Shown here: positions 1 through 5,119 of the stretch, one piece after another
Layout of the letters: every line of letters starts with the position of its first letter
Position numbering within the stretch: the first letter of the stretch is position 1
Source: Chloroflexota bacterium
GTDB taxonomy: Bacteria > Chloroflexota > Anaerolineae > B4-G1
Reading direction: 5' to 3'
NCBI GenBank assembly: GCA_030596915.1
Contig: JAUVSX010000278.1
Coordinates: 1 to 5,119, forward strand
Length of the DNA stretch: 5,119 nucleotides
Translations under genes and position numbers: made by a program
Notes under the pieces: generated by a model
The model's input: only the letters and a program-made list of their open reading frames with translations
Told to the model about the DNA's origin: nothing
The model's database searches: none

Positions 1-90
1 GACCCCCGTCGCTTCGACGGGCGTCGTCCCTTTGAAGCAGCAGGTGAGAGGCGGTGGCGGGACCCCCGTCGCTTCGACGGGCGTCGTCCC
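1..90. CRISPR. CRISPR-like pair of 30-bp direct repeats with a 30-bp spacer, at the window edge
   Basis: Bases 1-30 and 61-90 are identical over 30 bp, while the 30 bp following each copy are unrelated. Each copy contains a perfect 7-bp inverted repeat with a 3-nt loop (CCCGTCG-CTT-CGACGGG), flanked by a C-rich start and an end in GTCGTCCC. A 60-bp period, perfect repeat identity and a central hairpin fit a CRISPR array; the C-rich stem and a tail ending in CCC recall type I-E repeats of GC-rich bacteria (28-29 bp repeats, about 61-bp period). The direct repeat itself is certain; the CRISPR reading is inference, since only two copies are visible, the window starts exactly at the first copy, and no cas gene is present. 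The alternative is a dispersed intergenic hairpin repeat that happens to occur twice. No third copy follows 90. Confidence 0.45.
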
Positions 91-121
91 ACAAAGGTGT
101 TCCTGAAGCCCCCCGGCAGTC

Positions 122-619
122 TCAGAGCTCAGGCAGCCGGGCCTCGAAGTCGTCCCAGTCTGGGGCTTCCGCCGCCGCCGCGAGCATGGGCTCACTCGTG
201 CGCCCAGCCGCAGCAAGGCGCGCGTGGGTCGTTGCGATGATGGTGAGCACGCGACTGTCAGCTTCGTTGACGTACCCCGAGGCACAATGCTGCTTCGTTC
301 CGAACACCCACTCACGCAGACGAACCGCTCCCTCCCAGTCTCCCTCGATAGTGATGTGCCCCTGATCCCACCGCAGGTGGAACCGAGAGAACCCCAGGCT
401 CCCGCCAAGCCGAACCGTTTCACACAGGTGGCGCGCCCATAGTTCCATTAGACCCAGGACGAGACCGCGGCCGCTGACATCAACGCTGGGAGGGCACTCG
501 CGGTCAAACATGTCTCGGTACCATACCTCCCAATGCGCGTCTGGCTCGACTTGGGCTTCTAGCCGGTCAGCGCCCGCGATCGATTCCTGACGCAGAGCCT
601 CGACGTCTTGCAGTGGCAT
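122..619 (-). CDS. Hypothetical protein, 165 aa, downstream of amrA
   Basis: I do not recognise this protein. The chosen ATG at 619 is preceded by a GGTGG Shine-Dalgarno-like stretch about 6 nt upstream; the frame is open further upstream, but that extension would overlap amrA and offers no better start. The product is soluble-looking, with no signal peptide or membrane segment. It is acidic and tryptophan-rich (W30, W33, W61, W84, W95, W104, W155), with a predicted N-terminal helix, a middle region (about 75-110) that alternates like beta strands (FSRFHLRWDQGHITIEGDW), a helical alanine-rich stretch (about 125-150), and an acidic tail (DWDDFEARLPEL). It has only three cysteines (42, 66, 112) and no obvious catalytic motif. 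It lies 68 bp after amrA on the same strand and could be the last gene of the same transcript, but a separate unit is equally possible. It ends 31 bp before the repeat pair at 1-90. Confidence 0.7.
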   Translation of the reverse strand: MPLQDVEALRQESIAGADRLEAQVEPDAHWEVWYRDMFDRECPPSVDVSGRGLVLGLMELWARHLCETVRLGGSLGFSRFHLRWDQGHITIEGDWEGAVRLREWVFGTKQHCASGYVNEADSRVLTIIATTHARLAAAGRTSEPMLAAAAEAPDWDDFEARLPEL

Positions 620-687
620 ATGATTCCACCAGGTAGGATCTATCCTCGTCGCCGCTGTCCGCCAGGCCAGACGGCGGGCTCCCGCCC

Positions 688-1254
688 TCAGTCCTCCTCG
701 AACTCCTCCACCTGGTAGGTGGACACCTTGAGGCCAGGGCGCCGGTAGGCATCGGCAGGAAGACCCGCCTTGAGGCAAAGGTGCCGCAGAAACTCGTCGG
801 GGTCCGGCAGCTTCTCCCACACTTGAGGGAGAAAGGTCGCCCGCTGCCACCCACGTTCGACAATAACCCCGTCGACGCCCGGCCGCAGCTTGCAGATCAG
901 CTCATCCGGGGTGGCGTGTGGGAGCGGCTCGGGATGGCTCAGCACCGAGACTTCCACCAGTAAGTCGCCCAGCTCAGGCGGGCGGACGTCTGGGAAGCGC
1001 GGATCGTGGAAGGCGGCGCCGATGGCATTCTCGCGCACGTCGAGTATCAGCGGGCGCCGCGCTTTCAGGGAGCCGATGCAGCCTCGCAACTCCTCGTGCT
1101 TGGTCAGTGTGACGAAGCTCGCCCCATCACGCGCCAGGTTATCCGAAACAGCGTCCAGGTCGACGGCCGGCGGATCGCGCCGATGAGCGACCTCCACGAT
1201 GGTCTCTCGGGCAAGCTCCAGTAGTGTCCGTCGTTCCTCGGATGTGAGGCCCAT
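688..1254 (-). CDS. amrA: AmmeMemoRadiSam system protein A (AMMECR1 family)
   Basis: The 188-residue product is a full-length AMMECR1-domain protein. The family hallmark LRGCIGS is at residues 56-62, after a typical opening (EERRTLLELARETI, 6-19). It is followed by the conserved NAIGAAFHDPRFP block (76-88), the strand LLVEVSVLS (98-106), and the region GVDGVIVERGWQRATFLPQVWEKLPDP ending in a C-terminal LKVSTYQVEEF strand (175-185). The family is cytosolic and is found in archaea, bacteria and eukaryotes; the human relative is AMMECR1. In prokaryotes it commonly neighbours Memo and a radical SAM enzyme, as here. The biochemical role is not established; the invariant cysteine (C59) in the LRGCIG motif is the most likely functional residue. 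The ATG at 1254 has a good ribosome site, GAGGGAG at 1262-1268, 7 nt upstream. The gene starts 78 bp after amrB. Confidence 0.93.
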   Translation of the reverse strand: MGLTSEERRTLLELARETIVEVAHRRDPPAVDLDAVSDNLARDGASFVTLTKHEELRGCIGSLKARRPLILDVRENAIGAAFHDPRFPDVRPPELGDLLVEVSVLSHPEPLPHATPDELICKLRPGVDGVIVERGWQRATFLPQVWEKLPDPDEFLRHLCLKAGLPADAYRRPGLKVSTYQVEEFEED

Positions 1255-1332
1255 CGCTCTGCTCCCTCGCCAGGCTCCTCGGGTCCGGCGTTCAGCCTGC
1301 GGCGCACCTCACCAGTGCGTCGCGAGGCGCCA

Positions 1333-2133
1333 TCAGTCCGTATACGCCACCGCGGCGTATCCCACCACCTCCCGCTTGCCGCCCGCCGTGTCGCCCGAGG
1401 TGCGGTAGTCGAGCAGATGAGCCGTCCAGCCCCTGCGGCGTGCGATGTCCATCGCTGTCACGACGGGGGCGCGTCCGCATGCCTCGCCCCGCAAGGCGTC
1501 GCGATCGTCCCCGTCGACCACAGCCTGCAGGAAGGCGCGGTCGAGTCGTTGGGCGGTGTCGTACGGGTGGTAGTGGCTCAGATCACTCGAGATGACGATT
1601 AGATCGTCCTCTCCGAGGTGGTCGGCCAGGTCCCGCGCCACTCGCTGAGGGTCGACCTCTCCGTACAGCATAGGCACAAGGCGGAACTCGGGCAGAACGA
1701 CCTGCAGGAAGGGCACCTCAACCTCGAGGCAGTGCTCCATTGCGTGCGCTTCGGGAGCGAGGACATAGACCGGCGAGCGCGCCGGCATCTCTGCCACCCG
1801 CTCGACGGCGACCGGTGCGTCACCCAGTGGCGTGCGGAACGCGGAGTAGTTGCCCAGGGCGACGCCGCGGACCGCGACCCGGTGGGCCGGGCCGAGCAGG
1901 AAGACGGTCCATTCCTTCTTGGGTAGCGTGGCCAACGCTCTGAAGGCGTATCCCGCCGTTGGGCCCGAGTAGACGTAGCCGGCGTGGGGCGCGATGACGG
2001 CCCGGACGGTACCGAGGTCCGCGGGCAGTTCGGCCTCGTCGACGTACTGCTGCACCACACGGAGCAGCGTGGACGGGTTCTCGGGGTAGAACGTGCCGGC
2101 GACGGCCGGCTGGCGGACCTGCGGATCAGTCAT
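1333..2133 (-). CDS. amrB: AmmeMemoRadiSam system protein B (Memo-like, LigB/class III dioxygenase fold)
   Basis: The 266-residue product matches the Memo family along its whole length. It opens with VRQPAVAGTFYP (6-17), followed by VIAPHAGYVYSGPTAGYAF (46-64), LLGPAHRVAVRGVAL (79-93), EAHAMEHCLEVEVPFL (128-143), VISSDLSHYHPY (180-191), EACGRAPV (217-224) and a C-terminal VVGYAAVAY strand. Memo proteins share the fold of class III extradiol dioxygenases. The residues matching the metal pocket of human MEMO1 are all retained: H50, H84, H187 and C219. This suggests a metal-binding, possibly redox-active enzyme, though the reaction is unknown. A TTG at 2163 would add ten residues, but the ATG at 2133 is preferred because GGAGGTG at 2138-2144 is a near-ideal ribosome site and the N-terminus then matches the family. 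It is 163 bp downstream of amrS, with a repeat-rich gap. Confidence 0.95.
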   Translation of the reverse strand: MTDPQVRQPAVAGTFYPENPSTLLRVVQQYVDEAELPADLGTVRAVIAPHAGYVYSGPTAGYAFRALATLPKKEWTVFLLGPAHRVAVRGVALGNYSAFRTPLGDAPVAVERVAEMPARSPVYVLAPEAHAMEHCLEVEVPFLQVVLPEFRLVPMLYGEVDPQRVARDLADHLGEDDLIVISSDLSHYHPYDTAQRLDRAFLQAVVDGDDRDALRGEACGRAPVVTAMDIARRRGWTAHLLDYRTSGDTAGGKREVVGYAAVAYTD

Positions 2134-2137
2134 CCTG

Positions 2138-2144
2138 CACCTCC
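2138..2144 (-). promoter_or_regulatory. Shine-Dalgarno site that fixes the amrB start
   Basis: On the minus strand this reads GGAGGTG, with the GGAGG core ending 6 nt before the ATG at 2133. It is the strongest ribosome site in the window and falls inside the longer reading frame that begins with TTG at 2163, which argues for the ATG as the real start. Confidence 0.85.
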
Positions 2145-2163
2145 AAGTGCCCCCCATCCCCAA

Positions 2164-2230
2164 CCGGTGGCGAAGCCACCGGCACCCTCAGCCCACAAGG
2201 GGGAGGCCTCCCCAGTAGGGGAGAGGGGAG
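2164..2230. repeat. Palindromic intergenic repeat module between amrS and amrB
   Basis: The 163-bp gap between amrS and amrB holds a perfect 8-bp stem with a 3-nt loop (CCGGTGGC-GAA-GCCACCGG, 2164-2182). A 14-bp perfect palindrome follows (GGGGAGGCCTCCCC, 2200-2213), overlapping an alternative 6-bp stem with a 4-nt loop (CTCCCC-AGTA-GGGGAG, 2208-2223). On the minus strand the tract resembles the dispersed CTCCCC/GGGGAG and GGTGGCTTCGCCACC boilerplate seen between genes in many GC-rich environmental genomes. No T-run follows any stem, so a classical intrinsic terminator is not supported. In the transcript, the hairpins lie 31-97 nt before the amrB start codon and could stabilise the downstream mRNA or attenuate it; that effect is inference. 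Confidence 0.7.
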
Positions 2231-2296
2231 CAGGCCTATCGTAAGCCCGGGAACTCGCTTTCCCCCGTTGCGCGTTAAAGGGTCGGGCGATAGCGG

Positions 2297-3319
2297 CTAT
2301 GACCATACACCGGCGAGAGACTCGTCGCAGCGCGGGCACGCACCGGGATCGGACCACAGCTCCCGCACGCTGTACCAGCGCCGCTCAATGAGCCTTTCGC
2401 CACACTGGGGGCAATAAGTGCTCCCGCGGTCGGTGTCCATCACATTGCCAACATAGACGTGGTGGAGTCCCGCCGCTTTTCCGATGTCGTAGGCGCCTAG
2501 CAGCGCGGGCCCCGGCGTCGGGGGGCGATCAAGCATCTCATAGTCGGGATGGAAGGCGCTGATGTGCCAAGGCATGTCGGGATCGACCTCGGCCATCCAC
2601 GAGGCCATCGCCCGCAGCTCGGCTTCAGAGTCGTTGAGGCCCGGCACGAGCAGGGTCGTGACCTCGACCCAGATGTCCGTCTCGCGAGCCATGTGGGCAA
2701 TGTTGCGTTTGACCGGCTCCAGGCGAGCCTGGCACTGCTCGCGGTAGAAGTCCTCGGTGAAGGCCTTGAGGTCGACGTTGATGCCGTCCAGGTAGGGCTC
2801 GATCATATCGAGCGCTGCCTGTGACATGTACCCGTTCGAGACGTAGACGTTCTTGATGCCCTGCTGGTGGGCGAGCTTCGCCGTGTCGTACGTGTACTCG
2901 AAGAAGACGGTCGGCTCGTTGTATGTGTAGGCGATTACCGGGATATTGTCGCGCACGCAGGCGTCGACCAGGGCTTCCGGCATATGGCGCCGCCGCCCAG
3001 ACCCTCCTCGCTCGTCGAGGTCTCGCATCTGGGACATTTGCCAGTTCTGGCAGAAGGGACAGTGGAAGTTGCAGCCGTAGGTGCCGATGGAGAGGGCCTC
3101 GGCGCGGGGCATGAAGTGAAAGAGGGGCTTCTTCTCGATGGGGTCGACGTGGACGGCGACGGCGTCCCCGTAGACCAGCAGATAGAGCGTACCGTCGATG
3201 TTCCGGCGCACCCCGCACTTGCCGGATTCACCCGGTTTGAGCGCGCAGAAGTGCTCACACGCCTGGCATTGCACGGCGCCGGCGGAGAGTTCTTTCACCA
3301 AATAGGCTTCCTTATGCAT
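2297..3319 (-). CDS. amrS: AmmeMemoRadiSam system radical SAM enzyme
   Basis: The 340-residue product is a full-length member of the PFL-activase-like radical SAM enzymes that accompany Memo and AMMECR1. In order: an N-terminal cysteine cluster (C18, C21, C25, C35, within QCQACEHFC and GKCGVRRN); the radical SAM motif CNFHCPFC (C83, C87, C90), which should bind the [4Fe-4S] cluster that cleaves S-adenosylmethionine; YNEPTVFFEY (133-142); NVYVSNGY (157-164); NVDLKAF (181-187); LLVPGLND (223-230); and a C-terminal zinc-ribbon-like unit with CPQC (303-306) and CPRC (328-331), ending in AGVW, the family's usual finish. The N-terminal and C-terminal cysteines may bind zinc or another cluster. The substrate is unknown. 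The ATG at 3319 matches the family N-terminus; its nearest AGGAG is only 2 nt upstream, with a second GAGGAG further away, so initiation may be inefficient. The kinase gene ends 53 bp upstream. Confidence 0.95.
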   Translation of the reverse strand: MHKEAYLVKELSAGAVQCQACEHFCALKPGESGKCGVRRNIDGTLYLLVYGDAVAVHVDPIEKKPLFHFMPRAEALSIGTYGCNFHCPFCQNWQMSQMRDLDERGGSGRRRHMPEALVDACVRDNIPVIAYTYNEPTVFFEYTYDTAKLAHQQGIKNVYVSNGYMSQAALDMIEPYLDGINVDLKAFTEDFYREQCQARLEPVKRNIAHMARETDIWVEVTTLLVPGLNDSEAELRAMASWMAEVDPDMPWHISAFHPDYEMLDRPPTPGPALLGAYDIGKAAGLHHVYVGNVMDTDRGSTYCPQCGERLIERRWYSVRELWSDPGACPRCDESLAGVWS

Positions 3320-3344
3320 CGCTCCTACCCTGCTCCTCGCTCCA

Positions 3345-3365
3345 AATCTGCGTAATCTGTGGATT
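3345..3365. repeat. Short 9-bp periodic intergenic repeat
   Basis: The 53-bp gap between the kinase and amrS contains AATCTGCGT (3345-3353) followed directly by AATCTGTGG (3354-3362) and ATT. This is a decayed 9-bp tandem repeat. Similar AATCTGTG-type strings are scattered between genes in many environmental bacterial genomes, so this is probably one copy of a dispersed element. It shows no regulatory signature of its own and lies between kinase stop and amrS ribosome site. Confidence 0.5.
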
Positions 3366-3372
3366 CCATGCT

Positions 3373-4347
3373 TCAGCCTGGCGGCTCCATCGCAAGTGCC
3401 GCAGCCCCCAGCGCCCCCACATCGTCTCCGAGCTCGGCGGCCACGACGTGCACGGCCTGCGCCGCCGATGGAAACGCGTTGCGGTCGATGGCGCGCCGCA
3501 CAGGGCCGAAGAGCCTCTCTCCCAGATTCGTCAGCCCGCCGCCGATGACGATCAGCTCCGGGTTGAACAGGTTGACCAGGTTCGCTATCCCGATCCCCAG
3601 GTAGTCCATCGCCTGGGAGATGATCATATCCGCTTCCTCGTCGCCTTCGGAGGCAGCCTTGGCGACGAGCTTCGCGCTGATTCTGTCGGGGTCTCCCGCC
3701 GATAGCTCAGCGATCAGTGTCGGTACGCCGCGCGCGACGCTCTCACGTGCCCTGCGCGCGATCGCCGTGCCTGATGCCACCGCTTCGAGGCAGCCCCGGT
3801 TCCCGCATCCGCATACCGGGCCTTGCGGGAGGATTGTCTGGTGGCCAATCTCGCCCGCCAGACCGCTTGCGCCGTGATAGAGCGTGCCATCGAGGATCAG
3901 GCCGCCGCCGATGCCGGTGCTCGCGGTGACGTAGATCATGTGCGCCGTGCCCTGGCCCGCGCCGAAACGGTTCTCGCCCAGCGCTGCCGCGTTGGCGTCG
4001 ATCTCCAGCAGCGCCGGCATTCCCAGCGCCTCTGCTATGTGCTGGCGGAGTGGCACGCGATCCCAGCCCGGCAGGTTGGGAGGCGATAGCACGAGGCCGG
4101 CGTCGAGGTCCAGGGGGCCCGGGGCACACACACCCACCGCGGCAACCTGGTCGGACGCCACACTGGCCAGTGCCATCACCTGGTGGGCAGCATCGACCAT
4201 GCGTGCGATGACGGCATCGGGGCCCTGAAAGGTAAGGGTCTCCCGGAAATCGTGGGCCAGGATGTTGCCGGCGCGGTCGACGAGGGCGGTGTTGATCTTC
4301 GTTCCGCCCAGGTCGATACCGATGACAAGCTGCCGGAGCGCCATCAT
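3373..4347 (-). CDS. ROK-family sugar kinase, probable glucokinase
   Basis: The 324-residue product is a full-length ROK kinase; it should phosphorylate glucose or a related hexose with ATP in the cytosol. The N-terminal phosphate-binding motif GIDLGGTKIN is at 10-19. EIDANAAALGENRFG at 115-129 supplies the presumed catalytic base D117. The second phosphate loop TASTGIGGG is at 141-149. The sugar- and zinc-binding ROK signature follows: GEIGH (165-169) then CGCGNRGCLEA (179-189), with E166, H169, C179, C181, C186 and E188 all present. The adenosine-side motif LIVIGGGL is at 265-272. Glucokinase is preferred over transcription-factor ROK proteins because there is no N-terminal helix-turn-helix. 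One oddity is isoleucine at 116, where ROK glucokinases usually have asparagine next to the catalytic Asp, so fructose, mannose or an aminosugar remains possible. Two adjacent ATGs (4347, 4344) lie just after an in-frame TGA, with no Shine-Dalgarno, and a promoter sits directly upstream. Confidence 0.93.
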   Translation of the reverse strand: MMALRQLVIGIDLGGTKINTALVDRAGNILAHDFRETLTFQGPDAVIARMVDAAHQVMALASVASDQVAAVGVCAPGPLDLDAGLVLSPPNLPGWDRVPLRQHIAEALGMPALLEIDANAAALGENRFGAGQGTAHMIYVTASTGIGGGLILDGTLYHGASGLAGEIGHQTILPQGPVCGCGNRGCLEAVASGTAIARRARESVARGVPTLIAELSAGDPDRISAKLVAKAASEGDEEADMIISQAMDYLGIGIANLVNLFNPELIVIGGGLTNLGERLFGPVRRAIDRNAFPSAAQAVHVVAAELGDDVGALGAAALAMEPPG

Positions 4348-4352
4348 GGGTC

Positions 4353-4381
4353 AGGATAGCATGGGGGAGGGGCGGTGTCAA
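4353..4381 (-). promoter_or_regulatory. Sigma-70-type promoter giving a leaderless kinase transcript
   Basis: On the minus strand, a consensus -35 box TTGACA (4381-4376) is followed by a 17-nt spacer (4375-4359) and a -10 box TATCCT (4358-4353). A TGC immediately precedes the -10, forming an extended -10 element. The expected start point, 6 to 8 nt after the -10, falls at about 4347-4345, on the first kinase ATG. The transcript should therefore begin with or within a few bases of the start codon, which agrees with the lack of a ribosome site. The same promoter could drive amrS, amrB, amrA and the downstream unknown gene. Confidence 0.7.
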
Positions 4382-4412
4382 GCGGGGGGTGACCGACGCA
4401 CCGAGTTGAACC

Positions 4413-4446
4413 GTGCATCGCACGTGCTCTGGGTGCGTTGCACGTG
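4413..4446. promoter_or_regulatory. Tandem CACGTG-containing direct repeat, candidate operator upstream of the kinase promoter
   Basis: GTGCATCGCACGTG (4413-4426) and GTGCGTTGCACGTG (4433-4446) match at 12 of 14 positions and are offset by exactly 20 bp, close to two helical turns. Each ends in the palindrome CACGTG. They lie about 32-65 bp upstream of the -35 box, a position suited to an activator or to cooperative binding. No regulator gene is in view, so the role is inference; chance or the decayed 3' flank of the Res remnant are alternatives. Confidence 0.35.
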
Positions 4447-4454
4447 AGTCAACA

Positions 4455-5000
4455 CTAGCCACGAACCTTGGCCATCAGCCTGCTACGGAAGTCCTGTGCA
4501 CTCGTCGCCACTTGGTAGTCCACATCAATGGTCTCGAAGTGGCGGCGGGCGCAGGAGATTTTCATGCTCTCCACCGCGCGTAGGTCGTCCACGTCAAGGC
4601 TCCCCTTCGTCTCGCGCACGAGATAGAGCTTCTCGCGCACCTCGCCGAAACCATCCTGGACGTAGAACGCCACAGCCCAGTCGGGGTTGTAGTTGCCGAT
4701 GGGCGTTGGCACGGTGAACCAGGCGGGCAGCTTGACGAACAGCTTGACCTCATCCATGGTGTCCAGTGCGGCGGCGAAATCACGCTCCAAGTTCGAGTCG
4801 AACGTGACGTGGTCGTAGATCGACCGCTCGATCGGCAGCAGGCTGTCCTCGTACCCTTCGAGATCCTCGAACAGCGACATCTGATAGGCGTCGCCGACCT
4901 CCACGTACTGCACACCGTCGACCAGAAGGCGGCGCTTCGCCCGGTTGATGGCCTCGGCCGCCCGCTGGATGTACTCGGCGGGGTTGTTGAAGACCTGGCC
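4455..5000 (-). pseudogene. Type III restriction endonuclease Res subunit, C-terminal remnant
   Basis: The frame encodes only the last 180 or so residues of a Res subunit, which is usually 900-1000 residues with an N-terminal DEAD-box translocase. Recognisable pieces in order are NNPAEYIQRAAEAINRAKRR, LLVDGVQYVEV, SLFED, the phrase VKLFVKLPAWFTVPTP, then IGNYNPDWAV with the nuclease aspartate, YLVRETKGSLD with the ExK pair, and the KISCARRHFE block. The PD-ExK active site therefore survives. Upstream of about 5000 the similarity stops, the frame runs into an in-frame TGA at 5061-5063, and the 8-bp repeat tract begins. No ATG, GTG or TTG lies between that stop and an internal GTG at 4913. No Mod methyltransferase is in view. 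I read it as a truncated relic; a gene interrupted by repeat insertion and continuing outside the window is the alternative. It ends with TAG, 107 bp before the kinase. Confidence 0.8.
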
Positions 5001-5046
5001 CAGGTTGCCAGCACGCGTGCATTGTGGTCCGGACGCGGAGCGCGCC

Positions 5047-5102
5047 AGCGAATCAGCGATTCAGCGAATGAGCGAATGAACGCGTCAGCGAATCAGCGAG
5101 AG
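5047..5102. repeat. 8-bp tandem repeat tract (AGCGAATN)
   Basis: Seven consecutive 8-bp units run from 5047: AGCGAATC, AGCGATTC, AGCGAATG, AGCGAATG, AACGCGTC, AGCGAATC, AGCGAGAG. The period is exact and no indels are needed. Since 8 is not a multiple of 3 and the tract introduces a stop into the Res frame, it is non-coding. It abuts the breakpoint of the Res remnant. It could be a local expansion or one copy of a dispersed intergenic element. Confidence 0.88.
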
Positions 5103-5119
5103 ATCGGACTGGCAGCCCC

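Noticed and set aside
1..140. Open plus-strand frame from base 1 giving a 20-residue peptide repeat (DPRRFDGRRP)
   Set aside because: The two 30-bp copies are identical even at third codon positions while the intervening 30 bp are unrelated, which fits a DNA-level repeat better than a protein repeat; the frame also runs antisense into the 122-619 gene.
673..686. GGCGGG-CT-CCCGCC inverted repeat right after the amrA stop
   Set aside because: The stem is short once a realistic loop is allowed, and GTCTGG rather than a T-run follows; terminator not supported.
620..850. N-terminal extension of the 122-619 frame up to 850
   Set aside because: It would overlap amrA by more than 160 bp, its composition is arginine, glycine and proline-rich like an out-of-frame translation, and the ATG at 619 has a plausible ribosome site.
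1299..1323. Hairpin just after the amrB stop (9-bp stem with one mismatch, 7-nt loop)
   Set aside because: No T-run follows it on the minus strand, and one such imperfect GC-rich stem is expected by chance at this base composition; not called a terminator.
2867..3355. 162-residue plus-strand open frame opposite amrS
   Set aside because: It lies antisense to well-conserved amrS codons, and its valine, glycine and glutamate-rich composition is typical of a GC-rich shadow frame.
3743..4462. 239-residue minus-strand frame overlapping the kinase
   Set aside because: It is the +1-shifted reading of the kinase, rich in arginine, proline and glycine with no family motifs, while the kinase frame carries the full ROK signature.
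4455..4913. Reading the Res remnant as an intact 152-residue gene starting at GTG 4913
   Set aside because: Res similarity continues in frame upstream of 4913 to about 5000, so 4913 is an internal codon of a truncated gene rather than a true start.

Overview
The window reads as a GC-rich bacterial chromosome segment with all recognisable genes on the minus strand. Evidence for a bacterium is a consensus-like sigma-70-type promoter, Shine-Dalgarno sites ahead of several genes, and a ROK-type sugar kinase. The intergenic spaces hold short palindromic and 8- or 9-bp periodic repeats of the kind common in Chloroflexota and some other GC-rich environmental lineages. That lineage guess is weak, because no marker gene is present.

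Layout in the direction of transcription (high to low coordinate): (1) an 8-bp tandem repeat tract at 5047-5102; (2) the C-terminal remnant of a type III restriction endonuclease Res subunit (4455-5000) that keeps the PD-ExK nuclease motif but has lost the helicase part; (3) a 107-bp intergenic region with a 20-bp-spaced direct repeat and a strong promoter whose predicted start point falls on the start codon of (4) a ROK-family glucokinase-like gene (3373-4347); (5) a complete AmmeMemoRadiSam cassette, with radical SAM enzyme amrS (2297-3319), Memo-like amrB (1333-2133) and AMMECR1-like amrA (688-1254); (6) an unrecognised 165-residue protein (122-619); (7) two identical 30-bp palindrome-bearing direct repeats separated by 30 bp at the window edge (1-90), which look like the end of a CRISPR array or a dispersed hairpin repeat.

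The kinase, the three Amr genes and the unknown gene are co-directional with gaps of 53, 163, 78 and 68 bp, so one transcript from the promoter at 4353-4381 could cover all five, but the 163-bp gap holds strong hairpins that may uncouple amrBA. The Amr trio is a known conserved gene set with human counterparts MEMO1 and AMMECR1, and its cellular role is not settled. The points most worth a second look are the apparent leaderless promoter of the kinase, the linkage of kinase and unknown protein to the Amr trio, the decayed Res gene abutting repeats, and the CRISPR-like repeat pair.
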